Positions 38,143 through 47,343 of a stretch of 64,000 nucleotides of DNA are shown piece after piece. The position numbers and the translations under genes are program-made. The notes beneath the pieces were generated by a model that worked only from the letters and a program-made list of their open reading frames with translations, was not told the DNA's origin and made no database searches. Source of the DNA: Oceanospirillum multiglobuliferum (lineage in GTDB: Bacteria; Pseudomonadota; Gammaproteobacteria; Pseudomonadales; Halomonadaceae); NCBI RefSeq assembly GCF_900167095.1, contig NZ_FUXG01000015.1, positions 32,669 through 96,668 on the forward strand. The letters are read 5' to 3'. Each line of letters begins with the position of its first letter. The stretch's first letter is position 1.

Positions 38143-38448
38143 TCAGCCTTTCAGCTCAATACCTTCCGCCTCGAATATTTTCTTTAGCTCGTCATAACCT
38201 TCTAACTGCATGATCAACTCTGATTTCTGAGACTGAGCAATCGTCAGCCAATGTGCCCCCTCTAGGGCGCCGACTAATGCATACAACAGGTTTAAACTGG
38301 GTTTATTCAAGCTTGTTTCTTTAACTTGAATGAAAGCTCGAATGGCACCTAGTGCACGCAGCGTTTTTATAGAATCAATACCTGCCTCAATTAGCATCGC
38401 TTCTGACTTTGGGCCAAGCCCGTTGAGGTCTCTTAATCTTTGCATCAA
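38143..38448 (-). CDS. TfoX C-terminal-domain protein
   Basis: 101 residues, consisting only of the TfoX/Sxy C-terminal helix-hairpin-helix-like domain: LRDLNGLGPKSEAMLIEAGIDSIKTLRALGA, then LNLLYALVGALEGAHWLTI. The N-terminal TfoX domain of full competence regulators (about 200 residues) is missing. Stand-alone versions are known in many proteobacteria and their role is unclear. ATG-ATG start; either may be used. Confidence 0.85.
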   Translation of the reverse strand: MMQRLRDLNGLGPKSEAMLIEAGIDSIKTLRALGAIRAFIQVKETSLNKPSLNLLYALVGALEGAHWLTIAQSQKSELIMQLEGYDELKKIFEAEGIELKG

Positions 38449-38592
38449 ATCCCTCGTGAATATAGCGTTTGAGCCGCTTACAGATCACAGTGGTGCCATA
38501 AAGGGCTCTGAAGTGTCTGCTTGTTGGGGCAGCAGCGCAATTTCTGTTCAGCCTAAAATCACAGCCTCTGCGCCGTTGTATTACTTTGATAC

Positions 38593-39621
38593 TTAGGGCT
38601 GATAAGCAAACAGATCTTGAAAATAACGCGGCTGTTGAGCAGTTTTTTCAAGCAGGTTCATGATCTCAACTGCGCTAGTGCAACGTTTTGTTTGATCAAA
38701 CAGATCACAGGCTTCGATACTGTGCTTACGCATCATATTTGACCACTGCTTACCGCGTGCTAAAACAAAAATTTCCGGCACATCAGGTGCGATCATGCTG
38801 AGGTAGTAGTGTAGCACCGCAGCCAAATCTGCGATGCTTGGTTGGTCTAGAATATTCAATCTGATACGCTGCGCTAGAAATGGATCAGCTAATAAGCCTC
38901 TGCCAATCATCACGTCTGTACAACCGCTGACGTCTCTACAACGCTGATAGTCCTCTGGGCTCCAGATCTCACCATTTGCGATAATCGGAATCGTCGCTTT
39001 TTCTCTGATACGTGCCAACCATTGCCAATGCGCAGGTGGCTTATAGCCTTCAACCTTTGTGCGTGCGTGCACCACAAGTTCAGTTGCCCCCGCCTCTTGA
39101 ATAGCCGCTAGGTTTTCAAATACTAAGCTTTTGTCTTCATAACCCAAACGCATTTTAGCCGTCAGCCGAGCTGGGCTGTCTTCTAGTGCTTGAGCCACGG
39201 CCTGCACAATGTTGAAAATCTCATGGGGTGTTTGCAAAAGCACCGCCCCTCCCTTGTGCTTGTTTACCGTTTTAGCTGGACAGCCAAAATTTAGATCAAC
39301 CACCTTCGCCCCAAGATCTGCTGCCCTTAAAGCGTGCTCGGCCAAAAGCTCAGGATTATTGCCTAATAACTGGTAATGCACGGGCACTTGATACGCTGTT
39401 TCTGCGGCTGTTTTCAGCTCAGGACAGAGCTTATAGAAAATTTTTCTAGGCTGTAATTGAGTCGTCACCCGCATAAACTCGGTGACACAAAAGTCGATAC
39501 CACCAATCTCTGTCAGTACTTTGCGAACATGAAAGTCAACTACACCCTCCATAGGTGCTAAAGCGATTCGGCCCAGTGGCATAGGCTGCCGTGACTTCTT
39601 ACTAGGGTTTATATTGGACAT
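38593..39621 (-). CDS. dusC: tRNA-dihydrouridine(16) synthase DusC
   Basis: 342 residues. FMN-binding TIM barrel motifs LAPMEGVVDFHVRKVL, VDLNFGCPAKTVNKHKGGA with the catalytic Cys, TAKMRLGY, VVHARTKVEGYKP, IIANGEIWS and VMIGRGLLADP. The FCVTEFMRV start and RTK.EGY separate DusC from DusA/B. Reduces U16 in tRNA. Monocistronic, divergent from oadG. Confidence 0.93.
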   Translation of the reverse strand: MSNINPSKKSRQPMPLGRIALAPMEGVVDFHVRKVLTEIGGIDFCVTEFMRVTTQLQPRKIFYKLCPELKTAAETAYQVPVHYQLLGNNPELLAEHALRAADLGAKVVDLNFGCPAKTVNKHKGGAVLLQTPHEIFNIVQAVAQALEDSPARLTAKMRLGYEDKSLVFENLAAIQEAGATELVVHARTKVEGYKPPAHWQWLARIREKATIPIIANGEIWSPEDYQRCRDVSGCTDVMIGRGLLADPFLAQRIRLNILDQPSIADLAAVLHYYLSMIAPDVPEIFVLARGKQWSNMMRKHSIEACDLFDQTKRCTSAVEIMNLLEKTAQQPRYFQDLFAYQP

Positions 39622-39752
39622 TTAAAAATACTATTTGAAGATTTAAGACAAATTAGAGGGGAGCTATTGATAAGGGTCAAATCTGCACCTGTACCGCTAA
39701 TGATATAACGTCTTGAGCCTTGTTACACCTGACCTATGAGTCGTAACAATTG

Positions 39753-39769
39753 TCTACAATTTTTGTAGA
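39753..39769. promoter_or_regulatory. Inverted repeat in the dusC/oadG intergenic region
   Basis: TCTACAA-TTT-TTGTAGA, perfect 7-bp arms, 160 bp before oadG. Size and symmetry suit a dimeric regulator; identity unknown. Confidence 0.35.
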
Positions 39770-39809
39770 TTTATTGCCTGCCTTAGGGAATCAAGGTAAA
39801 TTAGCTGCG

Positions 39810-39895
39810 CCCCTGTGCCTGTGTTTGGGCGAGAGCGCAGGTAAAGGGGTTGCTGCAAGAGGCAAAAAATAAGGTGGCAGGCTATTTCCGGCCTG
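39810..39895 (+). other. Structured 5' leader of oadGAB
   Basis: A long hairpin pairs 39810-39814 with 39845-39849 (CCCCT/AGGGG) and, after a single G-A mismatch, 39816-39821 with 39838-39843. A second hairpin pairs CAGGC with GCCTG (39878-39882/39891-39895) just before the oadG ribosome-binding site. No T run, so not a plain terminator. Could be a cis-regulatory RNA; no riboswitch class is claimed. The rest of the 306-bp dusC-oadG gap holds only the inverted repeat at 39753. Confidence 0.35.
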
Positions 39896-39927
39896 ACCCA
39901 TCCAAGAACTAAACGAGGAATGGCTTA

Positions 39928-40179
39928 ATGCAATCTTCTGAGCTGATCTCCGAAGGCATCAACCTGATGCTTTACGGAATGGGATTTGTTTTTGTGTTCC
40001 TGACCTTGCTGGTTTTTGCCACAGGCTTTATGTCATCTATTGTCATGAAGTACGCAAAACCAGTTCCGGTTGTACCTAAAAACAAGCCGGCTCCTGCAAG
40101 CGCAGCTGCTGCTAGCAATAATGATGAACTGGTTGCAGTTTTAACTGCTGCCGTTCACAAGTATCGAGCTGGCCAATAA
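39928..40179 (+). CDS. oadG: Oxaloacetate decarboxylase gamma subunit
   Basis: 83 residues. One membrane helix (about 12-38, MLYGMGFVFVFLTLLVFATGF), an Ala/Pro-rich linker and a short cytoplasmic tail, the standard OadG layout. Anchors the alpha subunit to the membrane beta subunit and assists assembly. GAGGAA precedes the ATG. First gene of oadGAB. Confidence 0.92.
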   Translation: MQSSELISEGINLMLYGMGFVFVFLTLLVFATGFMSSIVMKYAKPVPVVPKNKPAPASAAAASNNDELVAVLTAAVHKYRAGQ

Positions 40180-40242
40180 AAGCAGACGCTTTTTTAGCCA
40201 ATAAAAAAACTCATTATTAATGAATGGAAAAGGCCAATACCC

Positions 40243-42009
40243 ATGACCGAGTCCAAAAAGCCACTAGGCATTACTGATGTTGTTCTACGAGACGCGCATC
40301 AGTCATTGTTTGCGACCCGCCTACGTATCGATGATATGCTTCCTATTGCTGAGAAGCTGGATCAAGTAGGTTTCTGGTCCCTTGAAACTTGGGGCGGAGC
40401 AACTTTTGACTCCTGCATTCGTTATTTAGGCGAAGACCCTTGGGATCGTATTCGCGAATTGAAAAAAGCGATGCCTAATACCCGTCATCAAATGCTTTTG
40501 CGTGGCCAAAACCTATTAGGCTACCGTCATTATGCTGACGATGTGGTGGATCAGTTTGTTGAGCGTGCGGCAACTAACGGTGTGGATGTATTCCGCGTAT
40601 TTGATGCGATGAATGATCCTCGTAACCTAAAACGTGCGCTTGAAGCGGTAAAACGAGTTGGTAAACATGCACAGGGTACGTTGTCTTATACAACCAGCCG
40701 TGTACACAACTTGGAATATTGGATCAGCTTGGCAAAACAGATCGAAGATATGGGTGCAGACTCTATCGCGATTAAAGATATGTCAGGCATTATGGCGCCA
40801 TACGATGCTTACGAAATGGTTTCTCGCCTGAAATCAGAAACAAACCTAGAAGTTCAGTTGCATGCCCATGCGACCTCAGGCTTGTCTGATATGACCATTT
40901 TGAAAGCGGTTGAAGCGGGTATTGACCGTGTGGACACTGCCATCTCTTCTATGTCGATGACTTATGGTCACACGGCAACTGAGTCTGTTGTTGCAGCGCT
41001 GAAAGGCACTGAGCGCGACACAGGCTTAGATCTACAGAAGCTTGAAGAGATTGCGGCTTACTTCCGTAAGATCCGTAAGAAATATGCGAAGTTTGAAGGC
41101 GCACTACGCGGCACAGACTCTCGTATTCTTGTAGCACAAGTACCAGGCGGCATGTTAACCAACATGGAAAGCCAGCTGCGTGAGCAGGGTGCAGGCGACA
41201 AGTTTGATGAAGTATTGGCTGAGATTCCACGTGTACGTGAAGATCTAGGTCTAATCCCACTGGTAACACCAACGTCTCAGATTGTCGGTACTCAAGCGGT
41301 ATTGAACATTTTGACAGGCGAGCGTTACAAGAGCATCTCTAAAGAAACTCAAGGCATTTTGAAGGGTGAATATGGTGCTGCACCAGCGCCTTACAATGCT
41401 GAGTTACAAGCAAAAGTGCTGAATGGTGCTGAAGCGATCACTTGCCGTCCAGCTGATCTGATTGATGATGAGATGGATAAGCTGACTGCTGAGCTACAAG
41501 GTTTGGCACAAGAGAAAGGCTTCACTCTGGCAAATGCGACAGTAGATGATGTTCTGACTTATGCGCTATTCCCTCAAATCGGTCTGAAGTTCTTACAGAA
41601 CCGTGGCAACCCTGATGCGTTTGAACCTGCCCCAACTGAAGATGAAGGTGTGAAAACTGTGAGCAAAAATACTGGTCCTCAAGTTTATACAATTGCTGTT
41701 AATGGTCAGAACTATGTGGTTCAAGTGACTGAAGGTGGCGATATCTCTAATGTGCAAGCAGCTCCAGCACCTGTGGCTGCTGCTCCAGCGGCGTCTGCGG
41801 GTCAGCCTGTAACAGCGCCATTGGCAGGTAACATCTTCAAAGTATTAGTGAAGCCTGGTCAGGTTGTTCAAGAAGGCGAAGTGATCATTATCCTAGAAGC
41901 GATGAAGATGGAAACTGAAGTACGTACACCGCGTGCAGGTACAGTTGCCTCTGTTGACGTCCGCGAAGGTGATGCGGTTACTGTTGGCGATACACTGATT
42001 ACAGTGTAA
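40243..42009 (+). CDS. oadA: Oxaloacetate decarboxylase alpha subunit (biotin carboxyltransferase)
   Basis: 588 residues. N-terminal carboxyltransferase TIM barrel (about 1-270: [40 protein letters not shown] with metal ligands), conserved carboxylase domain, a Pro/Ala linker (about 500-520) and C-terminal biotinyl domain with EAMKMETEV, Lys555 being the biotin site. Transfers carboxyl from oxaloacetate to biotin for sodium-coupled decarboxylation by OadB. Consumes the oxaloacetate that pckA also uses. Confidence 0.96.
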   Translation: MTESKKPLGITDVVLRDAHQSLFATRLRIDDMLPIAEKLDQVGFWSLETWGGATFDSCIRYLGEDPWDRIRELKKAMPNTRHQMLLRGQNLLGYRHYADDVVDQFVERAATNGVDVFRVFDAMNDPRNLKRALEAVKRVGKHAQGTLSYTTSRVHNLEYWISLAKQIEDMGADSIAIKDMSGIMAPYDAYEMVSRLKSETNLEVQLHAHATSGLSDMTILKAVEAGIDRVDTAISSMSMTYGHTATESVVAALKGTERDTGLDLQKLEEIAAYFRKIRKKYAKFEGALRGTDSRILVAQVPGGMLTNMESQLREQGAGDKFDEVLAEIPRVREDLGLIPLVTPTSQIVGTQAVLNILTGERYKSISKETQGILKGEYGAAPAPYNAELQAKVLNGAEAITCRPADLIDDEMDKLTAELQGLAQEKGFTLANATVDDVLTYALFPQIGLKFLQNRGNPDAFEPAPTEDEGVKTVSKNTGPQVYTIAVNGQNYVVQVTEGGDISNVQAAPAPVAAAPAASAGQPVTAPLAGNIFKVLVKPGQVVQEGEVIIILEAMKMETEVRTPRAGTVASVDVREGDAVTVGDTLITV

Positions 42010-42037
42010 GTCCTGCTTAATCTAAGAGGTTGATCAA

Positions 42038-43339
42038 ATGGAACAACTTTTGAGCTTATGGCAGGGCTCTGGTCTTTACAACATCACGGGCGGTCAGTTC
42101 GTGATGATAGCGGTTTGTTTGGGACTGCTATATCTGGCGATTGTAAAAGGCTTTGAACCACTGTTGTTGGTTCCAATCGGTTTTGGTGGTCTTTTGGCCA
42201 ACATTCCCGAGGCGGGACTGGCGATGTCTGCTGTGGAACAAGCGCTTCACTTTGCTAAACCAGAAGTGCTGGCTGGTATTGCCAATGCCGTTGGGTCTAA
42301 TACCTTAGATCCTTATGAACTGTCGCGTATTGTACATGAGGCTAAGCCGAGCGCTTATCAAGCGGCTCAGCTGATTGCACAAGATGCGGGCTACTCTAAT
42401 GGTATGCTGTATAGCTTCTACTCTGTGGCGATTGCCAGTGGTATTGCTCCGCTTGTGATTTTCATGGGTGTAGGCGCGATGACGGACTTTGGCCCGTTAC
42501 TAGCTAACCCTAAAACGCTGTTTTTAGGTGCTGCGGCACAGTTTGGTATCTTCGCAACCGTGATTGGTGCTGTTGGCCTTTCTGCAATGGGGATTATGGA
42601 CTTCAGCATTGAGCAAGCCGCTGCAATCGGTATTATCGGTGGTGCGGATGGCCCAACCTCAATTTATGTGGCCAGTATGCTGGCACCTGAATTGCTGGGT
42701 GCTATCGCGGTAGCCTCTTACTCTTACATGGCACTGGTGCCACTGATTCAGCCGCCAATTATGCGTGCGCTGACAACACCAGAAGAGCGTAAGATTGAGA
42801 TGGTGCAGTTACGTACTGTTTCTAAAACAGAAAAAATTGTCTTCCCTCTAGTATTGTTGGTCTTGGTTGCATTGCTGCTACCTGATGCAGCACCTCTATT
42901 GGGTATGTTCTGTTTTGGTAACCTGATGAAAGAGAGTGGCGTGGTAGAGCGCTTGAGTGATACTGCTCAAAACGCACTAATCAATATCACCACAATCTTC
43001 TTAGGCTTATCAGTAGGTTCTAAGCTGATGGCTGAGAAGTTCTTGGCACTAGAAACCTTAGGTATTCTAGGTCTAGGTATCGTGGCATTCGGTATTGGTA
43101 CAGGTGCGGGTGTGTTGATGGCGAAGCTTCTGAACAAGGTCAGCAAGCACCCAGTTAACCCACTGATTGGTTCTGCTGGTGTATCGGCAGTACCTATGGC
43201 TGCTCGAGTATCGAATAAGCTAGGTCTGGAATATAACCCTCACAACTTCCTACTGATGCACGCAATGGGCCCTAACGTGGCAGGTGTAATCGGTTCAGCA
43301 GTTGCAGCGGGTGTGATGATCAAGTATCTGGGCGGTTAA
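42038..43339 (+). CDS. oadB: Oxaloacetate decarboxylase beta subunit (sodium pump)
   Basis: 433 residues, polytopic. Signature [22 protein letters not shown] contains the membrane Asp implicated in sodium transfer; NMLMHAMG-type motif near the end ([18 protein letters not shown]). Decarboxylates carboxybiotin on OadA and exports sodium. Last gene of the operon, closed by a strong terminator. Confidence 0.96.
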   Translation: MEQLLSLWQGSGLYNITGGQFVMIAVCLGLLYLAIVKGFEPLLLVPIGFGGLLANIPEAGLAMSAVEQALHFAKPEVLAGIANAVGSNTLDPYELSRIVHEAKPSAYQAAQLIAQDAGYSNGMLYSFYSVAIASGIAPLVIFMGVGAMTDFGPLLANPKTLFLGAAAQFGIFATVIGAVGLSAMGIMDFSIEQAAAIGIIGGADGPTSIYVASMLAPELLGAIAVASYSYMALVPLIQPPIMRALTTPEERKIEMVQLRTVSKTEKIVFPLVLLVLVALLLPDAAPLLGMFCFGNLMKESGVVERLSDTAQNALINITTIFLGLSVGSKLMAEKFLALETLGILGLGIVAFGIGTGAGVLMAKLLNKVSKHPVNPLIGSAGVSAVPMAARVSNKLGLEYNPHNFLLMHAMGPNVAGVIGSAVAAGVMIKYLGG

Positions 43340-43389
43340 TGGCTTAGGCTGTTAGTGTTTAGATAATCTGGATCTGATGACTCAGACAG

Positions 43390-43423
43390 AAAAAGCCACA
43401 AGATTAACCTCTTGTGGCTTTTT
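43390..43423 (+). terminator. Terminator of oadGAB
   Basis: AGCCACAAGA/TCTTGTGGCT arms (43394-43403/43410-43419), 6-nt loop, T run 43419-43423; A run upstream makes it partly bidirectional. Confidence 0.92.
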
Positions 43424-43465
43424 CGTTTCTAATACCTTTCTCAAAGGTTTGATTGTTTTTGCTGT

Positions 43466-43493
43466 TTGCATCGCAGTCTAGACTCGCCATAAT
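43466..43493 (+). promoter_or_regulatory. Putative promoter of the ZorA/ZorB-like operon
   Basis: TTGCAT (43466-43471) and CATAAT (43488-43493), 16-bp spacer, 45 bp before the first ATG. Together with the oadB terminator it isolates the operon. Confidence 0.45.
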
Positions 43494-43538
43494 AGCAGGC
43501 ACTTTTGTTAGGGTGATTTATAGGGTTCAGCAATTATT

Positions 43539-44807
43539 ATGGCACTGTTAGCCGCATTCTCCCCGTTAACCTTGATTGTGATTGCAATCATTTTACTGCT
43601 CACAGTCTATTTTCATGGCCCAGTTTACTCACTGCGCACGGTCAACGCTGCACCTTCTATTCTGACCAGTATTGGTATTTTTGGAACCTTCCTAGGGGTC
43701 GCACTAGGTTTAATGGACTTTGATACCCAAGATATTGAAGGTAGCGTACCTCAGTTGATTGAAGGTCTGAAAACCGCCTTTTGGTCTTCTATTGCAGGCT
43801 TATTGGCTGCAATGAGTATCAAGTTGCGCCATGTGATCAAACATGTACGCAATGTCGAGTCTGAAACCCAATACACAGGGGCAACGGTTGATGACCTAGC
43901 CACATTGCTAGGTGATATTCGCTCACAGCTGCAAAAGTCAGGCTTAACAGAAATTGGTCCTAAACTGGCAGCCAGTAATCAGGGCTTAGAGCAACACCTC
44001 GGGCGCTTAGAGTCCGTAATAGGCCAATACCAGAATAAAATGGTAGAAGCCAACAGTAGTGCGCTGACCAAAGCCATTACCGAACTGATGACGGGCTTTA
44101 ATGACCGAATTACGGTGCAGTATGGTGATAATTTTAAACAGCTGAATCAAGCCGTTGGCCGTATGTTGGAGTGGCAAGACAACTATAAAGATGAGCTGGC
44201 GCGCTTATTAGAACAACAGCGTGCCAATGGGGATGTGTTGGACAAAGCGACAGAAGCTTACCAAACGATGGTGCAACATACGCAAGCATTTAACGAGGTC
44301 TCAGAAAAGCTAGGCGATGTGATGACAGGATTGCAGCAGCAATCTGTGGCTTTGGGCAGTTATCTTGATAGTCTGGCCAGCTTGGTCAGCAAAGCCTCTG
44401 ATGGTTTACCTGCTTTAGAAGGGCGTATCTTGGCGCTGACAGATGAGCTTGCTCATGGTATTCAAGAAAGTCATCGCCAGATGAATCACCTGCTCAGCAA
44501 TACCGCCAAAACCATTGAAAACACGGTTATTACCGTAAATCAGCAACTGGTTGGCGATATGCAACAGGTCAACGAGGCGCACCAGCAAGTGACGCTGAAA
44601 ATGCTAGAGCGCAATGAACAACAACTGATTCGCATTGACGCGGGTATGGAAAAAGAACTCACCCACGCCTTGCAAACCTTTGGCTGTCAGCTCACCGCTT
44701 TATCTGAGAAGTTTGTCAGCGACTATCAGCCCTTGACGGAGAAACTCAAAACCGTTGTTGAGTTGGCCAATAGCTTACCTGCCGCCGAGCGGAAATCTAC
44801 TCGATGA
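43539..44807 (+). CDS. MotA/ExbB/ZorA-like proton channel protein with long coiled-coil tail
   Basis: 422 residues. Three membrane helices (about 5-24, 41-59, 77-95) including ILTSIGIFGTFLGVALGL and TAFWSSIAGLLAAMS, which match the MotA/TolQ/ExbB pore helices. Residues about 110-420 are almost entirely predicted coiled coil (LEQHLGRLESVIGQY, LGDVMTGLQQQSVALGSYL), far longer than in MotA or TolQ and like the intracellular tail of ZorA. With the next gene it should form a membrane-embedded, ion-driven rotary complex. ATGA overlap with the MotB-like gene. No flagellar, Tol or Ton genes nearby, so a stand-alone defence-type motor is favoured over motility. Confidence 0.8.
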   Translation: MALLAAFSPLTLIVIAIILLLTVYFHGPVYSLRTVNAAPSILTSIGIFGTFLGVALGLMDFDTQDIEGSVPQLIEGLKTAFWSSIAGLLAAMSIKLRHVIKHVRNVESETQYTGATVDDLATLLGDIRSQLQKSGLTEIGPKLAASNQGLEQHLGRLESVIGQYQNKMVEANSSALTKAITELMTGFNDRITVQYGDNFKQLNQAVGRMLEWQDNYKDELARLLEQQRANGDVLDKATEAYQTMVQHTQAFNEVSEKLGDVMTGLQQQSVALGSYLDSLASLVSKASDGLPALEGRILALTDELAHGIQESHRQMNHLLSNTAKTIENTVITVNQQLVGDMQQVNEAHQQVTLKMLERNEQQLIRIDAGMEKELTHALQTFGCQLTALSEKFVSDYQPLTEKLKTVVELANSLPAAERKSTR

Positions 44808-45571
44808 ACCCGTTTAACCGTCAGCAAGATGAAGAGGAAAACCTGACCGCTGAAGAGGGCGCACACTGGGTTGCCGTCAGTGACTTAATGGCAGGTTTAA
44901 TGATGGTGTTTCTATTGGTTGCCGTAGCTTATATGGTCATCCTAGAGCGGGAAACACAAAAAATTAAAGAGGTGGCCCTGTTATACCGTGAGTTACGGGA
45001 GCAGCTTTACCATGATCTCTATAACGAGTTTAAAGATGACCTGCCACGTTGGGGAGCAGAGCTGAAACAGGATGATCTCAGTTTGCAGTTTTACAATACC
45101 GATGTGATGTTTGATCTGGGTAAATCCAGTCTGCAACCCGAGTTTGAAACCATCCTAGCGGACTTTTTTCCACGCTATGCCAAAATTATCACTTCGGAAC
45201 AGTATCGTAATGACATCTCTGAAGTCCGCATAGAAGGGCACACCTCTAGCGACTGGACCAATGCCCGCTCTCCTGATGATGCCTATATCAACAATATGCG
45301 TTTGTCTCAGGCGCGTACACGCTCAACCTTGGCCTATGTATTATCGTTGCCTGAGGTGAAGAGCCAAAAAGCGTGGTTGCAAAGTAATCTCACTGCTAAT
45401 GGCCTGTCTTCGTCAAAGTTGGTGTTGATGCCCGATGGTTCAGAAAATGGCGAACGTTCCCGCCGAGTTGAGTTTCGCTTGATCACCGATGCCGATGCCC
45501 GTATCAGCGAAATATTAAAAGGGGTATTGGAAGCACCCAACGTGCCCAAATCTGAGTCGGCACAACCATGA
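44804..45571 (+). CDS. MotB/OmpA-type (ZorB-like) motor partner
   Basis: 255 residues. Single membrane helix (about 28-47) preceded by WVAVSDLMAG, with Asp26 at the position of the ion-carrying Asp of MotB-type proteins. Periplasmic part ends in an OmpA-like peptidoglycan-binding domain: VRIEGHTSS, NMRLSQARTRSTL, GSENGERSRRVEFRL. Would anchor the ZorA-like channel to the cell wall. Four-base ATGA overlaps with both neighbours show tight co-translation. Confidence 0.85.
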   Translation: MNPFNRQQDEEENLTAEEGAHWVAVSDLMAGLMMVFLLVAVAYMVILERETQKIKEVALLYRELREQLYHDLYNEFKDDLPRWGAELKQDDLSLQFYNTDVMFDLGKSSLQPEFETILADFFPRYAKIITSEQYRNDISEVRIEGHTSSDWTNARSPDDAYINNMRLSQARTRSTLAYVLSLPEVKSQKAWLQSNLTANGLSSSKLVLMPDGSENGERSRRVEFRLITDADARISEILKGVLEAPNVPKSESAQP

Positions 45572-46083
45572 AGTTGCCAGACTTTGCAGAGTTTGAACCC
45601 ATCTTGGCCTTACGCCGTGAAATGGGAGCTACTCGTTTAGGGCATTTTGAGTTGTTTGATCCTCATAAACACCTGACAGGGGAGGAGCGTACCAAACTTG
45701 AACAGCATGGGGTTTTAACCCAGCTACACAGTTTAAGACTGCTGCAAGACCATACACTGGCTATTAAAAATGGCCGAGTCGTCGTGTTTAAACTGGCGCA
45801 CGAGCAAGGTAAAAAACAGCATTTCCATGTTGCGAACTGCTCAGTTTTGCAGCAGTGCAGGGATGATAAGTTGATTGCAACGACGAGCTTACACTCACCT
45901 TTTCCAGTTTTAGACTACCACAAACGCCGCAGTTTATCGGTCTGCCCAGAGTGTTTAACCTTATTGGGTTATCGAGGTTTTAGCCTTGTACGTAATCGCC
46001 GTATTCGTTACAGCGAGCAACTGCTAAAGCAGTTTCAACTGACGGATTTTTTTAAACTCTATACCTTATACCCAGTGCGATAA
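45568..46083 (+). CDS. Unrecognised Cys/His-motif protein, candidate effector of the motor operon
   Basis: 171 residues, basic, cytoplasmic by sequence (no signal or TM). Cys/His cluster: His85 and His87, Cys91, Cys97, then Cys126-x2-Cys129 in VCPECL; these could bind one zinc. No HNH, helicase or nuclease motif can be named with confidence. Known Zorya types add ZorC-ZorD, ZorE (HNH) or ZorF-ZorG to ZorAB; this third gene matches none of them that I can recognise. ATGA overlap with the ZorB-like gene makes it the obvious partner. Confidence 0.7.
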   Translation: MKLPDFAEFEPILALRREMGATRLGHFELFDPHKHLTGEERTKLEQHGVLTQLHSLRLLQDHTLAIKNGRVVVFKLAHEQGKKQHFHVANCSVLQQCRDDKLIATTSLHSPFPVLDYHKRRSLSVCPECLTLLGYRGFSLVRNRRIRYSEQLLKQFQLTDFFKLYTLYPVR

Positions 46084-46212
46084 TTAAATTACACTCAAGG
46101 TTTAGTGCCATCGGCTTATCTCAAGTATTGTAAAGTTGGCCACAGTTCCTTCTATGGCATCAGTGGCCGGTGCTCGGTGCAGTCCTTTTTGAGTTAAGAA
46201 CTATGGACGAAA

Positions 46213-47238
46213 CTAGGCAAAGCTTTCTAAAACGATTTTACCAATGGCTTTACCGTTCTCGATATCTTGATGTGCTTTAATCAAGTTCTCTGCACATATA
46301 GCACCATAATGAGTGCCGATGGTTGTACGAATTTTTCCCGCATCAACTAACTCGGCCACACGATTCAAAAGCTCTCGCTGTTGTATCATATCTTCAGTTT
46401 TAAACATTGAACGTGTGAACATCAATTCCCAATGTAAAGAGAGTGACTTTTGCTTAAGCTTGCGAATGTCTAATATCGTTTCAGGGTCATCAATCAGTGC
46501 CAACTTACCCTGAGGAGCTAGAACCTCAATTAATTGATCAAAGTAATCTTCGGTACGATTGAGACTGATGACATGCGTCACCTCAGATATACCAACACGC
46601 GATAACTCAAGCGTGAGTGGCTGTTTGTGATTAATTACAATATCGGCCCCTAACGTTTTAACCCATGCCTGACTTTCAGGACGGGAAGCCGTTGCAATCA
46701 CCGTCGCTCCTGTAAGCTGCTTCGTCAACTGTATCAATATTGACCCCACACCACCTGCTGCACCTACAATCAGAACTTTGGGTGTCGAAGCCACGCCTGT
46801 CACATCTTGCTTTAATGCTAGGCGATCAAATAATAACTCCCAAGCTGTAATTGCTGTCAGAGGCAGTGCTGCAGCCTCAGCATCACTGATCGTTTTAGGG
46901 CTCAAACCCACGATGCGCTCATCAACTAGATGATATTCGGCATTAGAGCCTGAGCGCGTGATATCCCCTGCATACCAAACCTTATCACCAACCTGATAGG
47001 CGTTGACCCTATCTCCGATTTCGACTACCTCACCTACCGCATCCCAACCTAATACTTTGTATTCGCCTTTGCTTCCAGATAGACGACTTCTGATTTTTGT
47101 ATCAACAGGGTTTACTGAAATTGCTTTTACTTTGACCAATAAATCATGGCCTGTGGCGGTAGGACGCTCTAATGTAATGTCTTCTAAGTTTTCTGCAGCC
47201 GTGCCTTCATGGGTAGCGATAAAACCAATAGCTTTCAT
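46213..47238 (-). CDS. Zinc-binding-family MDR alcohol dehydrogenase / quinone oxidoreductase
   Basis: 341 residues. MDR fold: GroES-like domain with SVNPVDTKIRS and LGWDAVGEVVEIG, cofactor-binding VLIVGAAGGVGSILIQL (AxxGGVGS Rossmann loop), LGADIVINHK. Catalytic zinc ligands are not evident, typical of the NADPH:quinone reductase-like subgroup. Substrate unknown. Divergent from a LysR-type gene that probably regulates it. Confidence 0.88.
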   Translation of the reverse strand: MKAIGFIATHEGTAAENLEDITLERPTATGHDLLVKVKAISVNPVDTKIRSRLSGSKGEYKVLGWDAVGEVVEIGDRVNAYQVGDKVWYAGDITRSGSNAEYHLVDERIVGLSPKTISDAEAAALPLTAITAWELLFDRLALKQDVTGVASTPKVLIVGAAGGVGSILIQLTKQLTGATVIATASRPESQAWVKTLGADIVINHKQPLTLELSRVGISEVTHVISLNRTEDYFDQLIEVLAPQGKLALIDDPETILDIRKLKQKSLSLHWELMFTRSMFKTEDMIQQRELLNRVAELVDAGKIRTTIGTHYGAICAENLIKAHQDIENGKAIGKIVLESFA

Positions 47239-47343
47239 ATGAGGTTAACTCTTCTTCAATTAAACATATCACAAGATTAAAGCTCAGCTTATGAATTAAC
47301 AAAGGAGTTATGTTTATGCATCAGTTGAGTTAAGCTCATCTGT

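Noticed and set aside
43539..45571. Flagellar MotAB stator
   Set aside because: The first protein has three, not four, visible membrane helices and a very long cytoplasmic coiled coil; no flagellar genes are nearby.
45568..46083. HNH endonuclease (ZorE) identity for the third motor-operon gene
   Set aside because: A Cys-x2-Cys pair and His residues are present, but the His-Asn-His spacing of HNH nucleases could not be found, so no nuclease is claimed.
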